In this document: piece by piece, positions 52,102 to 64,000 of the stretch
Layout of the letters: every line of letters starts with the position of its first letter
How positions within the stretch are numbered: the stretch's first letter is position 1
Assembly (NCBI GenBank): GCA_947247005.1
Contig: OX365959.1
Location: forward strand, 33,128,148-33,192,147
DNA length: 64,000 bases
Source of the DNA: Spisula solida
Lineage: Eukaryota; Mollusca; Bivalvia; Venerida; Mactridae
Direction: 5' to 3'
The notes under the pieces: generated by a model
What the model was told of the DNA's origin: nothing
The model's database searches: none
What the model saw: the letters and a program-made list of their open reading frames with translations, nothing else
Made by a program: the position numbers and the translations under genes

Positions 52102-53562
52102 TTTTATCACATAAACTAAATACACAGTAAAAGTGTGTCAAGAATGTACACACTTCCCCTTTAGCAAATAAGCTTCATAGGAGTAAAGCGGTTCATTGAA
52201 AGAGCTAAGAAATAGTGCAACAATGTAAACTCCAATATGTTATTTTTTCTGCCTTTGAAAATAATATTTTTAGGGTATCTAAAATCCGGCAGATGTAAAA
52301 CTACGCTTAACAAAATAAATAATTAAATCTAGGACCGCAGCAACACAACGTATTCTGTTCTGTTCCGTGTTCCGTTCCGGGTTTTAGTAACAACCATGGA
52401 CAGGGGAAGTAACTAGGTTTTCCGCGTGAAATTATTCGCGATTCGGTGGCAGGGGATATACTATTTGACAATTTTCGGGTTCCGACAGGCCGCGAACAGT
52501 CAAGCCTATTTCTTGAAAACAGCCAATGAGACAATAAAGTCTTTTTGTGTCAGTCTCAGGACCTAGACAGCATGCCTTGAAAACAGCATCCAAATATAAG
52601 GCTGAATCCTTGGGTTGAGGAGTTATGGCCCTTTGTTTTTCCCCCTACCCCTCCAATTTGAAGTAAAAAAAATACAAAAGTGATCAATTTCACAGCATAC
52701 ACAGTATTTTTAAAGCCAATGCAATCCTATATTTGGCTCAATTTTACATAAATACAATACCTGAACAAGGTTATTTCAGCAAGAAAAGCGTCTCCCATAC
52801 AAGTGGATTTTTTGCTATTTGCTGTCAAACTTTTTCGCGGTTTCTAACGACGCTAAATTTGCACTTCCGCCAGTGGTGGTAACCTCCATTTTGAAGAGTA
52901 GCAAATCCTTCAGAGCCAGCTTATATTTAGTTTCTATGATTTTTCAAAACAATAAACACCTTTTTACAAAATAAATACAGATTTGAGTCTTTAAAATACC
53001 AATTTAATTTAGGTGCCCATAAATAAGCTCTACACTAAATATTTGTTATTTTCAGGGACCCCCCTCACCCCAGTATTTCCCCTGCCACCTTAATTCGTCT
53101 GAATTCTCGATATCGACATTACTCAATAAAACCCGTTTTTCCGGAACCGAAATTTCACGGTCAGGGGGTTAGCGAGCAATAAGCGGTATAGCGGGAGCGT
53201 ATATAATTATTCTTTTTTCAACGTTTAAACATGAAAAACATATAAACAAATTATTACACATTATCATTAAACATCTTTGTTTTTAAACTTAAGCAAGAAT
53301 TATCCTAAAAACTGCTTTATATTTAAAATATTGCATTTTATTCTACACTGCCGCTTCCGTAGCTCGATACCGATGGCGAGAAAATATACGCATTTTCAAG
53401 TTAAACATATTATTTGGGTTTGACTAAAATACGAAAGGAGGATTTTTGGCGAAAGAAGGCGAAAGGAGGATTGAAAATTATTAATGGCTATTAATTAGTT
53501 GTTATAAATGATTTGTACATATGTTTTAATATATTTGCAAATAAATGCATACATTAAACATG
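52102..53562. other. No recognised feature
   Basis: About 1.4 kb without supported exons. Short pieces (GAGTTATGGCCCTTTG at 52620) match repeats elsewhere. Confidence 0.4.
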
Positions 53563-56500
53563 TAGTCCGAGAGCCCACGCACTTTTATTGCAACGAAGGA
53601 GGCCAAAAGAAGTTCGTACATATTTTGAAAGGTTATTTCATATGCTATATGAAAACCCATTTCTTAAGTGTCAAAGCCGTGTATACCTACATTTTATTCT
53701 CATTTTTGTATCATGTGGTGAATGAAAAAAAGGATAAATTCCTAAGGGGGTAGGGGTAGCTTTATGTCTAATAAAAAACGAAAACAATGTTCAATGCGGA
53801 CAATTCTTGCCAATTTGAACGAACACATAATGGGCAACACTTTAAACATAAAAAACCATAACCTTGACTTGTCATTATGATGTAAATAGGGGTCAGAGGT
53901 CAACAATATGATAAAACCCATACAATTTATACAAATGCTCCAGTATACTTTTTCATCAAATTTCACATTTTCCCCCAAATTCAATATTTTTCACATAATT
54001 TTATTCCTTTATGTATACTAAATTTAAAATGTTATACAATTGATAAGAAGATATCCGAATTTGACAAAAAACATGTTTGTATCATATGGGTGCAAATTGA
54101 AGCAATTGAAAAATAACAGTATTTTGAGGGTATGCTTAGTTTTACCTCTACCATTGTTTCTATTGGTCAGTAACAATAGCATTGATTGAATATTGTTTTC
54201 ATATCAGGTAATATGAATATTCCATCGCTCATTAAATAAGCCAAAATATTCAACTATTTTACATGTACAAAAGGTCAAAGGTCAAATATGTAGAACAATA
54301 AATAAAAGTAGAGTAAAAACGCAAACATGTGATATCTGTATAAGTCCGAGAACCCACATACTTTTTTTCAATGAAAGGGGCAAAAAGAAGTTTGCATATA
54401 TATTGAAAGAATAGTTCATAGCCTATCTGACAACCCATTTTATAAATGTCCAAGTCGTGACTATCTATGCTCGTTTGCGCATTTATATGCCATGAGGTCA
54501 ATGTGAAAATCTGTAATTTGCTGAAGGGGGTTGGGCTATGTTAATATCTACAAAAAAGACAAAATGAACTTAAATGTCAGCAGAATTGCGATATAGGTAG
54601 AATACATATTTGGAAACATTATAAAACTTACTAATTATAGAATGTCATTTGCAAGTACGTACTATATGGGGGTCAAAGGTCACTGAAATTTTAAACTCCA
54701 TGAAACTAATGCAATCTTGCCCAAACGGTTCTTACGTTAACTTCCACTTTTCTTCAAAATTAATAATTAGTACGTAGTTTCATTCTTACATGTATTCTAA
54801 TTCATAAGAATATATATTTGGTTGAAAAAATAAGTCCAAAGGCACAAGAAAACGATCATTTATCATACTGGTAGCATCACAAAATGGCCATCATATCGAG
54901 GAAATGGTCATGTTTATATATACCATTTATTTACTTGGCAGTCTATGTAGATATATTTTAATAAATAACTGCATATATGTCAGGTCATTTCAGTGGAGCA
55001 AAGTTTAATGGAAAGGTCAAGGTCAAATATGTAGTAAAAGGTAAATGTACGTCAAAATATCAAAATTAGCCCTGAATGCGCAACAATTTGTTATGTTTTC
55101 ATTCAGTACTAATATTTTATACCATGTAATTCAGTATTGTTCGTGTCTAAACTCATTTGTATGTCAATAAAGTGAATTATCACTGACCAACCTACCCCAC
55201 CTGGAACAGCAATAAATCATTGGCGAAAATGTACAACCATTCTTAACACAATTGGCTATGAAGTACAGCAACCTCGGTATCGGTCATCTAAGGTACTTAC
55301 GGCCACTATTTATACAAGAATTCAAACATTATAATAGCTAAGTACTGAATAAGGTACTCATTACCTTTGAAAACTGGAATCCCTATACATTTGCGTAAAA
55401 CTACATCAGGCTTTATCTGCCATAAAATTACGAGGTGACTTCTATTTAGGGATTCATTAGACACATAGAAAGTAAAAACGCTAGTCCTTATCATTCCTGG
55501 TCTGATTGGGGACTCACTACCAACATGTACACACATTCCTGATCTTTTAAGGTACTTAAAACCACTAGTTAATAGTCATCTCTGGTCTGATTGGGTAATT
55601 GCTACAACCATATACAGAAATACAAAGTCTCGTTGGATACGCATATACCCGATATATCCGATCCTGGCCCTACTGGACAAAAACAACTACCAGGTACAGC
55701 CATTGCTTGACCTATTGACTACTCACTTGAACCATGTAGAGACATTATTTGACCTTTTGGGAAAAAAGGTATAACCATTCTCAGTCCTAGGTGTTACTCT
55801 CGACCATCAAGTACGGACATCCCTAGTCATATTGGATATTAAAAATTAAATTCTCACCATGTATAGACAGTTCTGGTATTGTTGGGTACATAACCCTTAG
55901 GTACATCTATTCCTAGTCCTTATAAGTACCAACGACCACACTGTACATGTATTACTGGTTCTTTTTAAACTCAAAAACTATAAAAAACAGACATCAGTGG
56001 TCCTTTTTAGTACTTACTACTTCCATGTGCAGACAGTCCTGGTTCTATTTGGTACGCACTAGGTACATACATTCCTAGTCCTATATGATATTCAAAACCA
56101 CCATATACGGGAGAATATATTGCTGGTCGAAATTGGGCACCAATGAATAACCACTAGGTTCATGATAGGTACAATTTGGTACTCACTTCCACCATGTACA
56201 TACATACTTGGTCGTATCGGATACTTATAAGTTATTACTACTATGTTCAGACATTCATGTTTCTGTTGGATACTGTCGATCGCTAATTGACAACTCAGGG
56301 GCGCCATGTAGAGACATGCCTGGTCTTATTGAGCAGGCATAACCATTCTGTACATACATTCAAGTCCATTTGGTGTGTTCAAAACTAGCGTGTAAAGACA
56401 TTTGTACTCACCACTACTAGGTACATCCACTTCTAGTCCTAATGGGTACCAATAACAATTATATACATGTATTCCTGGTCCTATTTGGTACTCAAAATTG

Positions 56501-59500
56501 TCATGTACATACATAAGTCGTCGGATTGGGAACTCACAACTGCTAGGTGCGACCATTTGTTGTGCTATTGAGTAATCACTACCCGCGTGTACATATAGTC
56601 CGCTACCCGAAACTACCATGTTCATGTATTCCTGGTCACATTGAATACTCAAAATCACCATGTACAGACATTTGTGGTTGAGTCGGTTACTTTCGACCAC
56701 TAAGTAATGCTATATCGTGTCGTATTGGGTCACCACTACCACCATGTACAGACCCGGGCCTAATTAGAAACACATAACCACTGTATACATACATTCATTG
56801 TCCTAGTTGGTACCCACAACCACTATGTACATACATAAGTGGTATGATAGAGTACTCGCAGCCACTATACATAGCCATTTTTGGCCCTATTGGGTACTCA
56901 CTACCATCATATACATGTACATACATTCCTGGTCGTATTGGGTACACATAACCACATTCCTGTTCCTGTTAGATACTGACAGCATCATGTACATACATTC
57001 CATTCAAACTAAGCAATATCAACCACTAGGGACATACCTTACTGGGTTTATTTTGGAGTACCGGCAACCACTGGGAGCTTTCATTCGTCGTCCTATGACA
57101 CCTTGTAGAGACATTTATGGTCTTATTGGGCACGCATAACCACTTGGTGAGACCATTTATTGTCCTATTGGGTGAGCATTACCCCCATATACAGACAATC
57201 CTGGTCTTATTAAATACTCATATCGACTAGGTACATACATTTCTAATCCTGATGAGCCTGGTTACAATTAGGAACACCAATTTCTCGTCCTATCGACTAC
57301 TTAGTGCCCAAGTTAAGACATGCCTGTTCTTTTTGGCACTCATAAACACTAGTTACATACAATCCTTGTCCATGTATGTATTCACGGTCTGCTTTTACAT
57401 AAAGTCCTAGTTTAATAAGGTTCTCGTAACCGTTAGGTACATCCATTCCTAGTCCTAATGGGTACCCACAACCGTCATGTTCATGCATTGCTGACCCCCG
57501 TATTCAATATTAATGACCAATATGTGCATCCTTTCGTAGTCCTAGGGGGTACTCAATACCACAAGGTACAGGTACTCACTTTCACCATGAACTGATATTC
57601 CCGGTATTATTGGATACTCGCGATCACTATGTACACTCAACCGTGGTATTATAGGGTGTGCACATTCATGTGGTATATCATGTATTACACTCCGGGTACT
57701 CGCAACTACCAGGTACAGAATGCCTGGTCCTATTTGATACTCACAACCACCCAGTACAGCTATTCCTGACACACCCATGATGAACAGCTCAATACACACA
57801 AGATACTGCCTTTCATAATACTCTGACGGTACTCATAACTCTCAGGTACACCCATTCCGGTCCTATCGGGTACAAACAGCCATTGAGTGGCTTTTACACG
57901 TAAAATTAACAGATATATGTTCTTCACTACATATGCATATGGGTACATACGACTTCAAAGTAAAACCATTTCTGGCCTAGTGGTATCTTTTACACTCCTG
58001 ACTCTATGAGTATGTAAAATTCCAGACTATATGAGGTAGTTAAACTGCTAGGTTCAGCTATACCATGTAAACGTCGCCCGGTTCACCCACTCTTGAGACT
58101 AGTATGGACACCTAAGAGCGCTAGACACAACAAGGAAAGGGTGAGAAGATAACACATTAGTAAAATGATAAGTATTATATAGATAGATTTTGTCAGCTGA
58201 TGATAATAAAAATGCGTTGTGCATTTTAAGACGTACGAAACTGGATACAATGTGTAGAAAAGGAGTCGTCGTAATGACCAATATTGATGTTGCTGTACCT
58301 CATGGCGGCAAGTAGCCAATGGGGCTAAGAATGGCTGTACAGTTTCGGCAATGCATTATGGCTGTTCCGGATGGGGTAGGTTAGTCAGTGATCGTTCGCT
58401 ATATTCACTATAATAATTGATATAAATGTATTTAGACATAAACAATACTAAATAACTTTGTATAAAATATTAGTACTGAAAAAAACATTAAAAATGACTA
58501 ATAATTGCAAATTCCAGGGCTAATTTTGATATTTTTGACGTATTTGACCTTGACCTTTTACTGCATATTTGACCTTGACGTTTCATGTTTAACTTTGCTG
58601 CACTGACATGTCCTGACATATATATACAGTTATTTATTAAAATATATCTACATAGACTGTCAAGTAAATAAATGGTAGATATAAACATGACCATTTCCTC
58701 GATATGATGGCCATTTTGTGATGCTACCAGTATGATAAATGATCGTTTTCTTGTGCCTTTGGACTTCTTCTTCAACCAAATATATATTCTTATGAATAAG
58801 AATACATGCATGAATGGAACTACGTACTAATTATTAATTTTGAAGAAAAATGGAAGACTTTAGTTAACGTAAGAACCGTTTGGGCAAGATTGCATTAGTT
58901 TCATGGAGTTTAAAATTTCAGTGACCTTTGACCCCCATATAGTACGTACTTGCAAATGACATTCTATAATTAGTAAGTTTTTATAGTGTTTCCAAATATG
59001 TATTCTACCTATATCGCAATTCTGCTGACATTTAAGTTCATTTTGTCTTTTTTGTAGATATTAACATAGTCCAACCCCCTTCAGCAAATTACAGATTTTC
59101 ACATTGACCTCATGGCATATAAATGCGCAAACGAGCATAGATAGTCACGACTTGGACACTTATAAAATGGGTTGTCAGATAGGCTATGCACTATTCTTTC
59201 AAAATATATGCAAACTTCTTTTGGCCTCTTTCATTGAAAAAAGTATGTGGGTTCTCGGACTTATACAGATATCACATGTTTGCGTTTTAACTCTACTTTT
59301 ATTTATTGTTCTACATATTTGACCTTTGACCTTTTGTACATGTAAAATAGTTGAATATTTTGGCTTATTTAATGAGCGATGGAATATTCATATTACCTTT
59401 ATATATGAAAACAATATTCAATCAATGCTATTGTTACTGACCAATAGAAACAATGGTAGAAGTAAAACTAAGCATACCCTCAAAATACTGCTATTTTTCA

Positions 59501-60046
59501 ATTGCTTCAATTTGCACCCATATGATACAAACATGTTTTTTTGTCAAATTCGGATATCTTCTTATCAATTGTATAACATTTTAAATTAAGTATACATAAA
59601 GGAATAAAATTATGTGCAAAATATTGAATTTGGGGGAAAATGTGAAATTTGATGAAAAAGTATACTGGAGCATTTGTATAAATTCTATGGGTTTTATCAT
59701 ATTGTTGACCTTTGACCCCTATTTACATCATAATTACAAGTCAAGGTTATGGTTTTTTATATTTAAAGTGTTGCCCATTATGTGTTCGTTCAAATTGGCA
59801 AATATTTTCCACATTGAACATTGTTTTCGTTTTTTATTAGACATAAAACTACACATACCCCCCTTAGGAAAATGTGCTTTTTTTCATACACCCAATGATA
59901 CAAAAATGAGAAAAAAATGTAGGTAGTCACGGCTTTGACACTTAAGAAATGGGTTTTCATATAGCATATGAAATAACCTTTCACAATATGTACGAACTTC
60001 TTTTGGCCTCCTTCGTTGCAATAAAAGTGCGTGGGCTCTCGGACTA
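53563..60046. mobile_element. Giant foldback element with arms of about 1.65 kb
   Basis: The left end TAGTCCGAGAGCCCACGCAC and its complement at 60046 are perfect, and pairing continues to about 55200 on the left and 58372 on the right (CCAACCTACCCC / GGGGTAGGTTAG). ATG flanks both outer ends (53560-53562 and 60047-60049), a candidate 3-bp duplication. Each arm holds two diverged direct copies of about 775 bp, starting at the outer edge and at about 54342 on the left. The core is a 42-bp minisatellite. Mirror-image open frames occur in both arms but look non-coding; no transposase is recognised. Confidence 0.9.
55205..58070. repeat. Degenerate 42-bp minisatellite core of the giant foldback
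   Basis: The approximate unit is CCTGGTCCTATTGGGTACTC + ACAACCACCATGTACATACATT, some 60-70 diverged copies with gaps. On the minus strand the unit reads as 14 residues (about GMYVHGGSEYPIGP), and four units in a row stay in frame at 56700-56460 and 57488-57310. Units are too diverged and interrupted to call a gene. Confidence 0.85.
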
Positions 60047-60089
60047 ATGGGGAAAACTATGGAATGCGGAGTGCACAATAATTCCTTTA

Positions 60090-60545
60090 TCTATGGGTTT
60101 AACAGTTAACTACGTAGTTAAGAGACTTTAAACCGCGGTTGCAAGTGCCATCTGCACATTAATTCTTAAACCGCGGATAAAGACTTAGAACTGCAGTTAC
60201 AAGTCTCTTAACTATATGGTTAAGAGAGAACCAATGAAAACCAAGCATTTATACCAAACTCAATGCTGATTGGATATCATTTTCTAACTACAGTTTAAGA
60301 AAGTTGTAACTGCGGTTCGAAGTCTTGAACTGCGGTTCAAAGTCTTGAACTATGGGTTTAAGAATTAATGTGCAAAACAGCACTTGTAACCCGGGATTAA
60401 AGTATCTTAACTATATAGTTAAGAAATGTTTAATTAATGTGCATATCGCGAACATATAACTCCAGTTTAAGAGTTAAAACTTGGGTCAGACATCCGATAC
60501 TTTAAACTGCGGTTACAAGTCTTAACGCTATAGTTAAGACATAAC
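60090..60545. repeat. Palindrome-rich repeat left of the 71-bp satellite
   Basis: TTAACTATATAGTTAAG, AACTGCGGTTACAAGTCTT and AATTAATGTGCA motifs recur in both orientations. The stretch 60350-60445 is homologous in direct orientation to 63893-64000 beyond the satellite. Confidence 0.7.
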
Positions 60546-61637
60546 CAGTCGGTGGTATTCATATCGTTTTGAATTTAGTTTTCAATGAATTTCACAGACC
60601 CCGCGAAACTCTGCTATTTCCGAATAAACCCGAGTATGCCCGAATAAACTTTGTATTTTATTTCATTGTATTGCCTACAGGCAATTTAGTTCAATTTGCA
60701 GATAATTTCACAAAACTGAAAGGTGTTATGTATTTTACAGTTGTATACCACGAAGCAGGGACAATCTAATAATAACTTATTAGATTGTCCCTGCACGAAG
60801 TTTAATCAAATTAACGTGCGTGTATACATAATAAATTCTCCTATTAATTATTACTGTTAACCAATTTCTTTTGTATCGATGGGTAATAAAGCAATTAACA
60901 GGAAGCAGGTGTCATAAAATGTACTATCTCCCATTATTCCCCTATATTGCCTAGGCATTCAGATTTTAGTTACTTGATCTGGCTCCCTTGGACGCTTCAT
61001 TTTAAATGTATTACGTGTGTTTATATAAAGCGCCCTTAGACACAGATGATTTAAAAGTCGGTCTTCTATTGATATATATTTTTCCGCATTTAAAATATGA
61101 ATTTGATATTTTATGCTTAATTCAAATATCATAAATATGGTACTCTTGATTAAAGGTGTATACTATCGAAACTTATGGAAATATTTGTTGATAATATATG
61201 TTCAATACGAGTGAAATATTTCTACTAATTAATTGATTAAAGTTGAGACAATGGCAAATTTTGTTTAAAATTTGCCTAGACTAGGCTGCAAACGTTCAAT
61301 ATACTTTTTGTTAATGTAGAGCTCTTCTACATTGATTTTATTCTAATACCTAAATATTTCACAATCAAGTTCATGGCTTTATATTATCAAATAAAGTAAT
61401 TTTGGTTTAGGCGGTTCGCGTGCTTGACGGTGTTGAATTAGGCGGTTTGTGCGCCAAGCGCAAACTAATAATATTGCCAACATCGCGCTGTGATTCAATG
61501 TTCGCTAGAATCTCAGGCAATTGCGTGGTTTTATTACGACAGGCCTGGTATATGAAACGGATTAGTGAGATTGACGTATTGTATTTTTTCTACACATCAC
61601 TTCCTGTCAATCATGGAACATCATAACTGTTGCGAAT
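60546..61637. other. Apparently unique AT-rich stretch with one perfect hairpin
   Basis: Only the hairpin at 60755-60794 stands out. Short open frames at 60569-60769 and 61420-61626 have no recognisable features. Confidence 0.4.
60755..60794. repeat. Perfect 18-bp hairpin
   Basis: GCAGGGACAATCTAATAA, loop TAAC, then the exact complement. It might be a tiny palindromic element or a replication-slippage product. Confidence 0.85.
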
Positions 61638-63779
61638 GTTTTAAACTGGGGTTCGATCTACTAAAGTCGAAATTTCTGTGTTTTCTATATAATTCATATT
61701 TTAAACTGGGGTTCGATCTACTAACCCCCGTTTAAAGTCGGAATTTCCGAGTTACACGTCAAATGTTTATTTTAAACTGGGCTTCGATCTACTAACCCCG
61801 GTTAAAGTCAGAATTTCTGAGTTAGACTTTAATTGTTTGATTTAAACTGGGGTTCGATCTACTAACCCCCGTTTAAAGTCGGCATTTCTGAGTTAGACTT
61901 TAATTTTTTGTTTTAAACTGGGGTTCGATCTACTAACCCCTTTTAAAGTCGGAATTTCCGAGTTACACGTCAAATTTTTATTTTTAACTGGGGTTCGATC
62001 TACTAACCTCCGTTTTAAGTCAGAATTTCTGAGTTAGACTTTAATTTTTTGTTTTAAACTGGGGTTCCATTTACTAACCCCCGTTTAAAGACAGAATTTC
62101 TGAGTTAGACTTTAAATTTTTGTTTTAAACTGGGGTTCCATTTACTAACCCCCGTTTAAAGTCAGAATTTCTGAGTTAGACTTTAAATTTTAGTTTTAAA
62201 CTGGGGTTCCATTTACTAACCCCCGTTTAAAGTCAGGATTTCTGAGTTAGACTTTAAATTTTTGTTTTAAACTGGGGTTCCATTTACTAACCCCCGTTTA
62301 AAGTCAGAATTTCCGAGTTACACGTCAAATTTTTATTTTAAACTGGGATTCGATCTACTAACCCCCGTTTAAAGTCAGAATTTCTGAGTTAGACTTTAAA
62401 TTTTTGTTTTAAACTGGGGTTCCATTTACTAACCCCCGTTTAAAGTCAGAATTTCTGAGTTAGACTTTAATTGTTTGTTTTAAACTGGGGTTCCATTTAC
62501 TAACCCCCGTTTAAAGTCAGAATTTCTGAGTTAGACTTTAATTTGTTGTTTTAAACTGGGGTTCCATTTACTAACCCCCGTTTAAAGTCGGAATTTCTGT
62601 GTTTTCTATAAAATTCATATTTTAAACTGGGGTTCGATCTACTAACCCCCGTTTAAAGTCAGAATTTCTGAGTTAGACTTAAATTTGTTGTTTTAAACTG
62701 GGGTTCGATCTACTAACCCCCGTTTAAAGTCAGAATTTCTGAGTTAGACTTAAATTTGTTGTTTTAAACTGGGGTTCCAGCTACTAACCCCCGTTTAAAG
62801 TCGGAATTTCTGTGTTTTCTATAAAATTCATATTTTAAACTGGGGTTCGATCTACTAACCCCCGTTAAAAGTCAGAATTTCTGAGTTAGACTTAAATTTG
62901 TTGTTTTAAACAGGGGTTCCATCTACTAACCCCCGTTTAAAGTCAGAATTTCTGAGTTAGACTTTAATTTCTTGTTTTAAAATGGGGTTCCATCTACTAA
63001 CCCCCGTTTAAAGTCGGAATTTCTGAGATAGACTTAAATGTGTTGTTTTAACCTGGGGTTCGATCTACTAACCTCCGTTCAAAGTCAGAATTTCTGAGTT
63101 AGACTTAAATTTGTTGTTTTAAACTGGGGTTCCATCTACTAACCCCCGTTTAAAGTCGGAATTTCTGAGTTAGACCTTAATTTTTTGTTTTAAACTGGGG
63201 TTCGATCTACTAACCCCCGTTTAAAGTCGGAATTTCTGAGTTAGACTTTAATTTCTTGTTTTAAACTGGGGTTCGATCTACTAACCCCCGTTTAAAGTCG
63301 GAATTTCTGTGTTAGACTTTAATTTGTTGTTTTAAACTGGGGTTCCATCTACTAACCCCCGTTTAAAGTCGGAATTTCTGAGTTAGACCTTAATTTTTTG
63401 TTTTAAACTGGGGTTTGATCTACTAACCCCCGTTTAAAGTCGGAATTTCTGAGTTAGACTTTAATTTCTTGTTTTAAACTGGGGTTCGATCTACTAACCC
63501 CCGTTTAAAGTCGGAATTTCTGTGTTAGACTTTAATTTGTTGTTTTAAACTGGGGTTCCATTTACTAACCCCCGTTTAAAGTCGGAATGTCTGAGTTAGA
63601 CTTTAATTTGTTGTTTTAAACTTGGGTTCGATCTACTAACCCCCGTTTAAAGTCGGAATTTCTGAGTTAGACTTTGAAATTTTATTTTAAACTGGGGTTC
63701 CATATACTGTCCCGGTTTAAAGTCGGAAATTCCGAGTTACACGTTAAATTTTCATTTTAAACTAGTGTTAGATCTTCTA
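61638..63779. repeat. 71-bp satellite, about 30 units, each with a hairpin
   Basis: The unit is TTTTAAACTGGGGTTCGATC + TACTAACCCCCGTTTAAAGT + CGGAATTTCTGAGTTAGACT + TTAATTTGTTG. TTTAAACTGGGGTT pairs with AACCCCCGTTTAAA with one mismatch in every unit. Variants differ in GATCTAC/CATTTAC, CGG/CAG and the tail (GTGTTTTCTATAAAATTCAT or GAGTTACACGTCAAATTTTT). Two nearly identical three-unit blocks lie at 63131-63343 and 63344-63556. Confidence 0.95.
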
Positions 63780-63869
63780 AATGAATTCCAATACAATGAC
63801 ATATTCCTGCGATCTGAAAGAAATTATGAGGAATTGTTTATACATACATATACTTGAATCCACGCTTTA

Positions 63870-64000
63870 ATTGAGAGTTTAAACTGCAGTTACATGTCTT
63901 AAACTATTGGTTAAAGCATAATTGTGCAAACGGCGCTTTGAACCCGGGTTTAAAGTCGCTTAACTATATAATTAAGAGATGTATATCAAATGTGCACTTC
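63870..64000. repeat. Palindrome-rich repeat right of the 71-bp satellite
   Basis: AAACCCGGGTTTAAAG-like and TTAACTATATAATTAAGAG motifs match 60350-60445. The window ends within it. Confidence 0.65.

Noticed and set aside
53742..59926. Mirror open frames in both arms of the giant foldback (e.g. 53742-53984 and 59612-59926)
   Set aside because: Arms are nearly identical, so conservation of frames between them is not independent evidence; peptides are low-complexity and match nothing I know.

Overview
This is animal nuclear DNA: spliced genes with GT-AG introns, tRNA-derived SINEs, minisatellites and a very heavy load of non-autonomous DNA elements. Strings of CGTCCGTCCGTC next to AGCTCACCTG...CAGGTGAGC ends, plus a stand-alone P2X7 C-terminal-type protein, suggest a lophotrochozoan, most likely a bivalve mollusc. 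The species is inferred from repeat style only. There are no rRNA or functional tRNA genes and no CRISPR array.

Genes. (1) A short terminal exon with a poly(A) signal (637-898, +) ends a gene whose other exons lie to the left; I do not recognise the protein. (2) A complete four-exon minus-strand gene (6136 to 2598) encodes a 242-residue protein with an Arg/Gly-rich N-terminal part and the Cys-rich domain found at the C terminus of P2X7 receptors, without any channel part. (3) The last seven exons (11871-45888, +) of DHX9/maleless, the nuclear DExH-box RNA helicase A, are all phase-compatible and end in an RGG-rich tail, a stop and a poly(A) signal at 46318. Its upstream exons are not visible, so genes 1 and 2 probably sit inside a DHX9 intron of at least 11.8 kb.

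Layout. 1-6.1 kb: genes 1 and 2. 6.1-11.9 kb: a nested stack of T-run-associated elements, then a pogo/Tigger-like element ending 8 bp before the first visible DHX9 exon. 12-46 kb: DHX9, whose introns of 9.35 and 16.4 kb are packed with elements inserted into elements. 46.3-53.5 kb: a SINE, foldback elements, and arrays containing CTCGCTTCGCTCGCAC. 53.56-60.05 kb: a giant foldback element with arms of about 1.65 kb around a 42-bp minisatellite core. 60.1-64 kb: palindrome-rich sequence around a 71-bp satellite of about 30 units, each able to fold into a hairpin, with a recent three-unit higher-order repeat.

The most interesting signal is a group of element families with different bodies but the same edges. 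They begin just after a run of T (T5-AGCTCACC, T5-AGCTCC, T5-ATGCCCCC) and end ...TCTTG followed by more T, often just after a GC-rich hairpin. They lie inside one another, and at one locus the empty site can be rebuilt from the inverted-repeat partner of the host element. No protein for this mobilisation is encoded in the window.
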